Notes under the pieces: model-generated
Told to the model about the DNA's origin: nothing
Databases searched by the model: none
The model's input: the letters and a program-made list of their open reading frames with translations, nothing else
Part shown: positions 24,218 to 31,196 of the stretch, piece after piece
Layout: each line of letters begins with the position of its first letter
Numbering within the stretch: the stretch's first letter is position 1
NCBI GenBank assembly: GCA_035528905.1
Contig: DATKXU010000006.1
Span: 1-43,067, forward strand
DNA: 43,067 nt
Direction of reading: 5' to 3'
From: DATKXU01 sp035528905
GTDB taxonomy: Bacteria > Armatimonadota > UBA5829 > DTJY01
Translations under genes and position numbers: made by a program

Positions 24218-26161
24218 TCACGGCCCCTTTCCAGAGTCCGCCGGCTCAGGCATCTTTTGGGAAAGGGCTTTGATGAAGCCTGGGTGCGGATTGAGGCCGT
24301 ACTTCCGGCACAGGCGTACCTCTTTCCACGCCTCAGCGTAGTCTCCCTTCAAGTAGAGGGATATTGCCAGATTGTTGTGCGCGGAAGCAAGGTCGGGCTC
24401 CAGGCGAATCGCCTCCTGGTATTCCCGTATGGCCTCATCACCTTTGCCCTGACTCATCAGTGCGAGGCCCAGATTGCCATGCACCTGAGCTACGTTTGGA
24501 TTGAGCCGTATGGCCTCCCGGTACTCTCTGATAGCCTCCTGCGTCTTTCCTTGCTGATCCAGAACTAAGCCCGCGCCGTAATGGGCCGATGCAAGGTCGG
24601 GTTTGATATCGAGTGCCCTGGAGAAATGCTCCATGGCCTCCTCGAGCTTCCCTTGCCGATTCAAGCTGACTCCAAGGTTGAGGTGCGCGTAAGGATCCAT
24701 CGGGTCAAGCCTCAGCGCCTCGCGCAAATGAGCGATACTCTCGTCGAGCCGCCCGTGTTCACACAGGATAATCCCCAGATTGGCATGAATAGGGGAGTAT
24801 GTAGGCTGGATCGCCAGCGCTTTGTACAGGTGCTCGAGGGCCTGGTCGGTCTTCCCCTGTACTCGCAAAGCCTCCCCCAGACAGTTATGCGCTACGTAGT
24901 TGCCGGTCGTAACTCTCAGAGCATGTTGGAACAGTGTGATGCTGCTGCGCCAATAACCCACCTGAATCCACGTGCATACCATGAGGGCCGCCGTCACTGC
25001 GCATGCCAGCACGGGAAGGACGCGCTCACCCACCCTAACCCTCGCCAGCAGATCGGGAACTCCCCAGGCGATGATGATGAATATGCCGATCAGCGGCACG
25101 TAGGTGTAACGGTCCGCCATGGCTGCTGTTCCTATCTGCACGAGACCGATCACAGGCAGGAGACTTATCCCATACCACAGCCATCCCACCGCAAGGTATG
25201 GACGCCTTCCGGCGGCGCGGATCACCAGGATGGTTACACATATTAGCAGCAGGGCCGACCCAACAGCCTGCCACACCCATGGGCTATTGCTGGGAAGCGG
25301 GTAGATGACCGCCAGATTATCCGGCCACACCATTTTGGCAAGGTACTTCACGTAAGACACCAGAGCGTTGGAAACACGAATGCCGACGGGCATCAGTTTA
25401 AGAGAGCTCACCGCACCCCCGTAGCGCTGGGCGAGGAAGATTATCACGCTCGCAACCGCAGACAGAACCAGCAGAGGCGACTTTTCCCAAACCAGTCTAC
25501 GTATAGCCGAGGCGGTTATCCGCGCCTTCTTGCCAGCCTGTGTGAAGCGGCCCAGAGGCCAGTAATCGAGGAGCAGGAGCACGATCGGCAGCGTCACCAG
25601 CATGGTCTTGGACATCAGACCCAGGCCCAAAGCCAGCGCAACCAGCAGATACCTGCCCGCTCCCGGACGATCCACATAGCCCAGATAAAGCCACATCGTG
25701 AGCATCCAGAAGAATGTGCTAAGCACGTCCTTGCGCTCGGCTACCCAGGCCACTGATTCGACGTGGAGCGGGTGTATTGCGAACAACGCCGCAACGAAGG
25801 CGCTCCGCCAGAGGGAGCCCGTCATGCGCCTGAGCGCCAGGAATAGGAGCACGGTGCTCGCAATGTGGAGCAGCAGATTGGTCAGATGGTAGCCGAGCGG
25901 GTTCAGCTTGTACAGCCGCCAGTCGAGCATGTAGGACATCCAGGTTAGAGGCTGCCAGTTCGCTTCGTACCCGGTCGTCATGGCCCATTTTACGGCCTCC
26001 CAGGTGAAGTGAGTCTGCACGTGGCGATTGAGGGTCACAAACTCGTAGTCGTCGTAGTTGAGGAAGCCGCAGACCAGCACGCGCCAGAAGGAAGCCAGCG
26101 TTATTATTGCCAACAGGACGCCCACCAGGATATGACGATGTGTATGGAGTAGCTTGCTCAT
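24218..26161 (-). CDS. TMTC-like membrane glycosyltransferase with C-terminal TPR repeats (paralogue 2)
   Basis: The 647-aa protein has the same plan as its downstream neighbour: about 10 membrane helices with NYDDYEFV, HPLHVESVAWVAERKDVLS and LLLLDYWPLGRF, then TPR units such as AHLNLGVSLNRQGKLEEAME and AHNNLAISLYLKGDYAEAWK. ATG 26161 (MSKLLHTHRH) is chosen; the frame stays open far upstream, but that arginine-rich extension is a shadow of the aldo/keto reductase gene. The reductase-like gene ends 65 bases upstream. TPR segments share long identical nucleotide stretches with paralogue 1, pointing to tandem duplication. Confidence 0.85.
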   Translation of the reverse strand: MSKLLHTHRHILVGVLLAIITLASFWRVLVCGFLNYDDYEFVTLNRHVQTHFTWEAVKWAMTTGYEANWQPLTWMSYMLDWRLYKLNPLGYHLTNLLLHIASTVLLFLALRRMTGSLWRSAFVAALFAIHPLHVESVAWVAERKDVLSTFFWMLTMWLYLGYVDRPGAGRYLLVALALGLGLMSKTMLVTLPIVLLLLDYWPLGRFTQAGKKARITASAIRRLVWEKSPLLVLSAVASVIIFLAQRYGGAVSSLKLMPVGIRVSNALVSYVKYLAKMVWPDNLAVIYPLPSNSPWVWQAVGSALLLICVTILVIRAAGRRPYLAVGWLWYGISLLPVIGLVQIGTAAMADRYTYVPLIGIFIIIAWGVPDLLARVRVGERVLPVLACAVTAALMVCTWIQVGYWRSSITLFQHALRVTTGNYVAHNCLGEALRVQGKTDQALEHLYKALAIQPTYSPIHANLGIILCEHGRLDESIAHLREALRLDPMDPYAHLNLGVSLNRQGKLEEAMEHFSRALDIKPDLASAHYGAGLVLDQQGKTQEAIREYREAIRLNPNVAQVHGNLGLALMSQGKGDEAIREYQEAIRLEPDLASAHNNLAISLYLKGDYAEAWKEVRLCRKYGLNPHPGFIKALSQKMPEPADSGKGP

Positions 26162-26226
26162 AGATTCCACTTCGGGAAGGGGACTATCCAGTTCGCCTAA
26201 AGGCTTGTCGAAAGTCGCATCCCATG

Positions 26227-27042
26227 CTACTTTGCTTCGAGCAGCCGCTTGCTGCGGGATTTGGTCAGCTCGACCTCGGCCTGCCGGCCCTGCATCACGG
26301 CCGTCGCGATCTTGATGTCCTCTTCCACCTCTTCCGGGCTGATGAATCCGATGCAGACGGTATCGTTCGGCTTGCAGTTTCGGAAGACAAAGCCCAGGCC
26401 CGGCTCCGGCATCACTCGCCCGGCTGCCAGAGGCTTGATGCAGACAACCGGCTTCGGGGTGCCGCGGATGACGCGCGCGACCCAGTCGGTCTCCACCGAA
26501 CACAGGAAGCCGGCGACGTTGAACGGCTGTACATACGTATCCAGGTCGTAGCCCGCCGCGTCGCCGACTGTGATGACCTCCGGCCGGTGTGTGCTGAGGC
26601 CGGTAGCCATCCCGTAGCCGCGCATTTGCTCCAGGTACGGCGCAAGACCCTCTATCTCGCACTTTGCAATATTGAGACGGGCGTCGGTCCAGCTCGTATG
26701 CGGCATGCAGATTTGGACGCCGTGGTCGGCGCACCATTTGATGCCCTCGGACACGTCTTGCCCTGCGACGCCCGGTGTACACATCCAGACCATCCGGCGG
26801 CCGGTCTGCCGCTCCACCTCGTTGATTGCCTCGTACATGCGGGGTTCCGGACCGCTCAGGACGCAGTTCACGCCGAATTCAGCGCACTTCGCCATGACTT
26901 CGACAATGCGCGAGTCGTCGAAATACCTCCGCATCCAGGTATCCCTCGCGGCGCTGAAATGCGAGAAGCCGAGAAACGGATTCGACCCGCACACGATCCT
27001 CGAAACTTCAACTCCCCCGATGGAGGTCATAGGTACTTGCAT
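26227..27042 (-). CDS. Aldo/keto reductase-like TIM-barrel protein
   Basis: This 271-aa soluble protein begins MQVPMTSIGGVEVSRIVCGS and continues NPFLGFSHFS, a layout found in a widespread uncharacterised TIM-barrel family related to aldo/keto reductases. Further strands are VNCVLSG, MVWMCTPG, VQICMPH and PVVCIKPLAAGRV, the last resembling the AKR phosphate-binding strand. The canonical Asp-Tyr-Lys-His tetrad is not evident, so oxidoreductase activity is uncertain. Start ATG 27042 follows GGAAGGGG by 7 bases and overlaps the stop of the DprA-like gene (TGATG), implying translational coupling. Confidence 0.7.
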   Translation of the reverse strand: MQVPMTSIGGVEVSRIVCGSNPFLGFSHFSAARDTWMRRYFDDSRIVEVMAKCAEFGVNCVLSGPEPRMYEAINEVERQTGRRMVWMCTPGVAGQDVSEGIKWCADHGVQICMPHTSWTDARLNIAKCEIEGLAPYLEQMRGYGMATGLSTHRPEVITVGDAAGYDLDTYVQPFNVAGFLCSVETDWVARVIRGTPKPVVCIKPLAAGRVMPEPGLGFVFRNCKPNDTVCIGFISPEEVEEDIKIATAVMQGRQAEVELTKSRSKRLLEAK

Positions 27043-28022
27043 CAAACATCCCCTTCCAAGTCATCACTAGCCTGCTCGGGCAAATCAAGCGTCGTCAGGA
27101 GCGACTTTGCCCAGGCGGCGGGGATCGGCGGGCAGCCCTTCTCCAGAAGAGCCTGGTTGCCGCCGGGGAGCGCTCCACCATCAGGTTTATACACGTAAAC
27201 CTCCCTGCCCTTCCTGTGCGCGCGCAGGCACTCGCTCTCCATCACTCCGCCGGGCCGTATCTCGACCGCAACTACCACGTCGGCAAGGGCGAAAACCATT
27301 CTGTCACGCTCGCGTCCGTTTGCGCCGATCCAGGGGTCGTACAGCCGGAACCTCGATACCACCAGGTCACGCTCCGGATCGAAGCGCAGGTTCCAGATGC
27401 GGGCCTGCGCCACCGGCTCATAGCCCAGCCCCTGCGGGAATGCGCTCAGGATGCCGCGGTCGAGCACCAGGATTACCGGCGCGTCCCTGCTTTTCGCCGC
27501 GAGTCCCGTGATCTGGTATGGATGCGTGTTATGGCTCGTCAAGGCGGCCAGACCCTCGTCGGAGAGCATCCCGGCCAGCTCCCTCATAACCTCGATGCTG
27601 TGCGCTCCGATGCTGGACGAGCTTACCACGGCGAACTTCCGCTCCCGAAGAAGGCCCAGGTTGCCGTATGCGTACACAATCGGCGGCGGAACGCTCTCAT
27701 ACTCCCTGAGCGGCGATGGGTAGTCCGGGTCGAGGCTGGTCATCACGCGGATGCCGAGCTTTCCGGCTGAGGAGGCGATTTCGGCGCTCGCGGAGAGGAG
27801 CTGCTCCTTCTCCTGTGCAAGGCAGTGCGCCGCCTCCGGGTGGAGCTTGTACTCCCACTGAAGGGTATCCGCGGAGACGCGCCAGGCCCGGATGCCATCG
27901 AGATCAATCATTGCGTCCGGCAGGCCCGGCGGAAGCTCGGACATCAGCCGTGCGATACCCTTCGGACCAAGATGGGGAACCGCGTGCAGCATGAGAGCAA
28001 ACTGTGCTCTGGTAATCAGCAT
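27042..28022 (-). CDS. Divergent DprA/Smf-like Rossmann protein
   Basis: The 326-aa protein has an N-terminal helical region (residues 1-100) with LMLHAVPHLGPKGIARLMS, resembling the SAM-like region of DprA. A Rossmann-like domain (about 110-290) follows, with GIRVMTSLDPDYPSPLREYE, PPIVYAYGNLGLL and KFAVVSSSSIGAHSIEVMRE. In ordinary DprA the last segment reads VAIVGSR and a GLARGID motif follows; here these are VSSSS and TSHNTHPYQ. The DNA/nucleotide-contacting GSR and RGID motifs are thus lost. It may be a diverged DNA-processing protein, a ligand-binding relative of the SLOG superfamily, or inactive. ATG 28022 is preferred; the longer frame only shadows the next gene. Confidence 0.65.
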   Translation of the reverse strand: MLITRAQFALMLHAVPHLGPKGIARLMSELPPGLPDAMIDLDGIRAWRVSADTLQWEYKLHPEAAHCLAQEKEQLLSASAEIASSAGKLGIRVMTSLDPDYPSPLREYESVPPPIVYAYGNLGLLRERKFAVVSSSSIGAHSIEVMRELAGMLSDEGLAALTSHNTHPYQITGLAAKSRDAPVILVLDRGILSAFPQGLGYEPVAQARIWNLRFDPERDLVVSRFRLYDPWIGANGRERDRMVFALADVVVAVEIRPGGVMESECLRAHRKGREVYVYKPDGGALPGGNQALLEKGCPPIPAAWAKSLLTTLDLPEQASDDLEGDV

Positions 28023-28056
28023 AGTAGCGTCTGTTTCTTTGTACTTTGTACTTCCC

Positions 28057-28269
28057 TTATTCGCCGCCGAGGAGCCGCTTTGCCTTGCCCAGTGCCTCGG
28101 ACTCCTTCGCGGCGCGCTCCTTGACCTCTTCCACATCTCTCAGGTCAATGAAAACCTTGTTGACGCCCTCCAGCTCCATGTTGCCGATGCTGAGGATTAG
28201 CCAGCCTTCCTCGGACTTGTTGCCCTGGTACGTCGAGGTATGGCCCATTCTTTCTTTAGGAAATAACAT
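28057..28269 (-). CDS. Small hypothetical protein (70 aa)
   Basis: Start ATG 28269 follows GGAGGCGGAGAG. The product reads MLFPKERMGHTSTYQGNKSE, then a beta-like stretch (GWLILSIGNMELEGVNKVFI) and a charged helix (LRDVEEVKERAAKESEALGK). It is soluble and has no motif I recognise. It lies between the thymidylate synthase-like gene (stop 28319) and the DprA-like gene, on the same strand and with short gaps, so it is probably part of the operon. Codon use and a good ribosome binding site support it as real. Confidence 0.6.
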   Translation of the reverse strand: MLFPKERMGHTSTYQGNKSEEGWLILSIGNMELEGVNKVFIDLRDVEEVKERAAKESEALGKAKRLLGGE

Positions 28270-28318
28270 GGCTCTCCGCCTCCGTGACAGATTCTCCAGC
28301 ACTCCAGTACTCCGCGTC

Positions 28319-29155
28319 TCACAGCCCTTTCCTCCCCGACGCTGCTTCAAGCTCAAGCGACCTGGCTATCTGCTCGCGTGCCTCGTCAATGATCTCCTGG
28401 ACGTCCTCAGTCCTGTAAGTCCTCTGCTCGAAGGTCCGGACCTTCAACGTGTTCAGAAAGCCCTGGAACTCCTCGAAATACGCCCCATAGATATGGAACG
28501 AGTCGGCTATGTGCGCATACTGCCCGACGCGGATTTCACTGCCCAGCTTCGCCGAAAGCCGTTCGGCAACCACGCGCTGCAGGTCGGTGAAGGCATACAT
28601 GTTCATGAAAGCGGCCTTGAAGGCATCGTTCGACCGCAGGTGCACGTTCATCACAAGCTCATCGCCGAATACACGGAACCAGAGCCTTTGCAAGCATGCG
28701 GGGTCGGAAATGCCTGCGTCCTCCCAGGGCTTCCACGTGATCGCCTGGGCCCTTCTGGTATGGGGCGCCTCCGCCAGCGCACTTACGACGTAGTCGAGCT
28801 GGTTCACGGGCTGAGAAAGGCCCGGCACAGAATACGAGGCCAGGCGCTCGTGGTAGGTATACTCCCATTTGCCGGCTGCCGGGTCGACCCAGTGGTCGTG
28901 GATGCCGTCTACGACCTCCTGCCGGTAGCACTCAAGCTCCACGATGCCTCCAGGAAATGCCCGATGTATCCGCGGCTCGGCCATCGGATCGGTGGCGACG
29001 ATCACGGCGGTGGCATCGCGGCTCGCCGGATCCGCAGGTTTGTCGTACTGGGTGCAGATGCTCGCTCCCCGCTCCCAGGTTTGGAGAACCGCCTGCTCCC
29101 AGGCCTCGGGAAGCGTCTTCGCAGTCACTTGGATGACGGGTAAGGTCAACGCCAT
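28319..29155 (-). CDS. Archaeal-type thymidylate synthase-like protein
   Basis: This 278-aa protein resembles the archaeal branch of the thymidylate synthase/dCMP hydroxymethylase family rather than classical bacterial ThyA. Visible family elements are the catalytic-cysteine region DPACLQRLWFRV (C154), the dUMP phosphate-binding LRSND (173-177), the folate/nucleotide helix AFMNMYAFTDLQRVVAERLS, and HIADSFHIYGAYF at 215-227. The pyrimidine-contacting residues are shifted from ThyA, so whether it methylates dUMP, hydroxymethylates a pyrimidine, or has another role is open. ATG 29155 follows AGGGG by about 9 bases. It is the first gene of the run ending at the metallophosphoesterase. Confidence 0.8.
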   Translation of the reverse strand: MALTLPVIQVTAKTLPEAWEQAVLQTWERGASICTQYDKPADPASRDATAVIVATDPMAEPRIHRAFPGGIVELECYRQEVVDGIHDHWVDPAAGKWEYTYHERLASYSVPGLSQPVNQLDYVVSALAEAPHTRRAQAITWKPWEDAGISDPACLQRLWFRVFGDELVMNVHLRSNDAFKAAFMNMYAFTDLQRVVAERLSAKLGSEIRVGQYAHIADSFHIYGAYFEEFQGFLNTLKVRTFEQRTYRTEDVQEIIDEAREQIARSLELEAASGRKGL

Positions 29156-29464
29156 GAAAAGTGCCCCTACACACTAAGGATTATGGTCTTGTGCAACCTC
29201 ACCCCAGCCCAAAGGGAGAATGTGAATACAGGCAAAGGTTGTCACAAGGATGATGTTCTATCCGGCGGAGGCAAAGTCCTGCCCGCAGATGACCTGCCAT
29301 GCCGGAGGGAAAGGGGGCATACCCCTTACCCAGGACGCTTGCCTCGCCCTCTAGAGACGGGAGGGATAAGTGACCAGTTTCCCACGGACTGGAATAACAC
29401 ATCTTGTGATATGACCTAGAAGTGAAGCGTTAGAACGCTCAAGGGTTTGGAGGGGAAAGGTCTG
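29156..29464. other. Non-coding stretch upstream of the thymidylate synthase-like gene
   Basis: No ORF with ribosome binding site or recognisable protein is seen. A small palindrome AGCGTT-AG-AACGCT lies at about 29423-29436. A GGAGGGGAAAGG purine run precedes the degraded FG-GAP frame on the plus strand. A promoter for the minus-strand gene is expected here, but I could not pick a convincing one. Confidence 0.4.
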
Positions 29465-29689
29465 ATGTCGAAGTCGTCACTGCAAACTGCAATCATAGTC
29501 CTTCTGGTTGTCGCGACTACTTCCTGTAGCTGGGCGCAATTCACCCCGGTTGAGACCGGCATTGTCGGCGTCCGCAATGTGGCCCCGGCCTGGGGCGATT
29601 AGAATAGCGACGGCGATCTCGACCTCGCGCTGAGCGGCAATCCCCCACCCGTTGGACGAGGCGGCGTTTACAGCCAAAATCCGAACTAA
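29465..29689 (+). pseudogene. Truncated FG-GAP/VCBS secreted protein with in-frame amber stop
   Basis: After GGAGGGGAAAGG, ATG 29465 opens a signal peptide (MSKSSLQTAIIVLLVVATTS, then CSWAQF) and one FG-GAP-like repeat: VGVRNVAPAWGD, then TAG (29600-29602), then NSDGDLDLALSG in the same frame, ending at TAA 29689. In intact repeats an aromatic residue normally stands where the TAG is (WGDYNxDGDLDL), so TAC or TAT to TAG is the simplest explanation. The remainder of the protein is absent. It opposes the direction of its neighbours and lies in a lower-GC pocket. Confidence 0.65.
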
Positions 29690-29739
29690 GTGCTACAAGG
29701 TTGACATGAAACTGCACCAAATGCCTGGTCTGGCGGCTC

Positions 29740-29916
29740 ATGTTAACCGTTCCGAGCGAAGTTCGGACAATGAAGGCAATTGGCTCCCTGGCTGGACTCA
29801 TATCGAACTTCTATGAGCATGGAACCGAAGAGAGTTATAGAGCTTGTGGAACTGCTGGCAGCCTGAGTGATCTGCAACACGACGGTTTTGCAGTTGTCGG
29901 ATCGGTTTGGTTCTGA
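29740..29916 (+). CDS. Possible small ORF of unknown origin (58 aa)
   Basis: An open frame from ATG 29740 encodes MLTVPSEVRTMKAIGSLAGL and ends GSVWF at TGA 29916. No ribosome binding site or known motif is evident. It lies between the FG-GAP remnant and the 3' end of the HEPN-like gene and may be a piece of a decayed gene or chance. Included only so that the stretch 29690-29992 is described. Confidence 0.15.
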   Translation: MLTVPSEVRTMKAIGSLAGLISNFYEHGTEESYRACGTAGSLSDLQHDGFAVVGSVWF

Positions 29917-29992
29917 ACAATTGGATGCAAAATAGACGGGAAGGGGGAACTATCAGGTTGCCATGGTTGGGGAAGAGCTACGCTTGTCTTTC

Positions 29993-30844
29993 TCAAAAAG
30001 ACTCGTCATTTTCTTCTGCACTGGCAACAATCCGCCGTAGGAGTTGGTGGAAACCGAAGGCGATGCATTTCCTGCTTTTCTTCTTATCTATGTCGAAAAA
30101 CTGGGAGATCAGCGCATCGGAGCTCATATCCAATTGGTATGTAGAAGACGTTTTCGTATTGTGTACTAGCACACACCTGAAATAATCGTATATCCATTCC
30201 CCTACGCTCCCACACTTAGAATCCATAGTGCAAAAAGACATGTCGCTGAAATCAAGGCCGTATTCGGGGTGCTCATTTTGGAGCTTTTGCAGTTCTTCAT
30301 TAACAAATGCGACAAACGCTTCTCTGTCTCTCTTTACGGTTTTCGCGTTGATTTGCTTGTTATACTTTTTGCTGTCCTTTAGCCCCTCTGGAGTCTCGGG
30401 AACAGGATATCGCCTCCGGGAAAGACCTGCTATGACATTCAGCAGCAGAAGAAAAGCAGCTTCTCTATGTCCGTTGCAGGCAAGCTGGTCTATGCTATGC
30501 AATATCACGCGACCAACGCCATAGCTTGATTCATAGAGCCCTTGCGGTATCTGAGCGCTGTCGTACTCTTCAACACAGTCTTTCGGTACATGGATGATTG
30601 TTTCAGCCCCGACTAGCTGGGTGCATCCAGGATGTGTCTGTATCTGCACCTCTCTCCAAGGGCGAGATATTCTAACTCTACACTCCCCATCATCCGCGAA
30701 TAGTATGATATCCCCGACTTGGTAGGTGAAGGATGCCGGCATTCTCGGGAGTGTCTTCAGCTTACCTATTCTGTTGCCTTCATACTTGTTGATTCTCCTC
30801 AAGGTGCGGATGCAGTTGATGGCATTGGCTAATTCCTCTTGCAT
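29993..30844 (-). CDS. Orphan HEPN-like protein
   Basis: This 283-aa soluble protein has lower GC than its neighbours. ATG 30844 follows GGAGGGAGGC. Residues about 35-110 look beta-rich (SFTYQVGDIILFADDGECRV); the rest is mainly helical. Near the end, GEWIYDYFRCVLVHNTK holds R223-x4-H228, the RxxxxH motif that forms the active site of HEPN ribonucleases. It follows a helix as in that fold, though the residue after R is Cys rather than the usual polar N, D or H. HEPN proteins often act in defence or toxin systems, but no antitoxin partner (such as MNT) is adjacent. It lies just downstream of tRNA-Asn. The assignment is by motif only. Confidence 0.6.
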   Translation of the reverse strand: MQEELANAINCIRTLRRINKYEGNRIGKLKTLPRMPASFTYQVGDIILFADDGECRVRISRPWREVQIQTHPGCTQLVGAETIIHVPKDCVEEYDSAQIPQGLYESSYGVGRVILHSIDQLACNGHREAAFLLLLNVIAGLSRRRYPVPETPEGLKDSKKYNKQINAKTVKRDREAFVAFVNEELQKLQNEHPEYGLDFSDMSFCTMDSKCGSVGEWIYDYFRCVLVHNTKTSSTYQLDMSSDALISQFFDIDKKKSRKCIAFGFHQLLRRIVASAEENDESF

Positions 30845-30953
30845 AAGCCTCCCTCCGAATATGTCTACTAAACGGCGGATTATTCTTCAGGCTTTAGGTT
30901 CCGTTCTTTCGGAAACCCCCTTCCCGAAACATAACGCTTATCAAAGCAATTAA

Positions 30954-30981
30954 GGCAGAGCAATTATACAACTGCTCTGCC
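30954..30981 (-). terminator. Terminator-like hairpin after tRNA-Asn
   Basis: GGCAGAGCA and TGCTCTGCC (30973-30981 with 30954-30962) pair over 9 bases with a 10-base loop on the minus strand, 18 bases after the tRNA CCA end. The stem is followed by TTAATTGCTTT, a weak U-rich run. It is probably the transcription end of the tRNA unit. Confidence 0.6.
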
Positions 30982-30998
30982 TCAGACTTCAAATATGC

Positions 30999-31074
30999 TG
31001 GCTCCCCGGAGAGGACTCGAACCTCTAACATCCTGGTTAACAGCCAAGCGCTCTGCCAATTGAGCTACCGGGGA
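30999..31074 (-). tRNA. tRNA-Asn (GTT)
   Basis: The minus-strand sequence folds as a full cloverleaf. The acceptor stem is TCCCCGG/CCGGGGA with discriminator G and an encoded CCA (30999-31001). The D-arm is AGCTCAATTGGCAGAGC, the anticodon loop CTGTTAA gives anticodon GTT, and the T-arm is AGAGGTTCGAGTCCTCT. No intron. It decodes AAC and AAU. Confidence 0.97.
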
Positions 31075-31121
31075 GCTTCGACGCCGGCAGGTATGGAACC
31101 CGACGCCTGCCAGCGGTTCAC

Positions 31122-31150
31122 ATTATAGCACGCACGCCGCGTATTGTCCA
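31122..31150 (-). promoter_or_regulatory. Sigma-70-type promoter of tRNA-Asn
   Basis: On the minus strand, TGGACA (31150-31145) is followed by a 17-base spacer and a perfect TATAAT (31127-31122), preceded by TGC as in an extended -10. The tRNA 5' end is 48 bases beyond the -10. The leader contains a GGCAGG/CCTGCC pairing that may be a processing element. Confidence 0.8.
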
Positions 31151-31196
31151 CACTTCCAAGTGAGTTTCGGCAGATTGCGCCAGGTTCTACAGCCGG

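Noticed and set aside
24218..26782. 854-aa open frame extending TPR paralogue 2 upstream to 26782
   Set aside because: The first 207 residues are arginine-rich, show no domain and are antisense-frame shadow of the aldo/keto reductase-like gene. The paralogue starts at MSKLLH.
29156..29464. Riboswitch upstream of the thymidylate synthase-like gene or of the FG-GAP frame
   Set aside because: Short GC-rich pairings exist, but no recognisable aptamer consensus could be matched on either strand.
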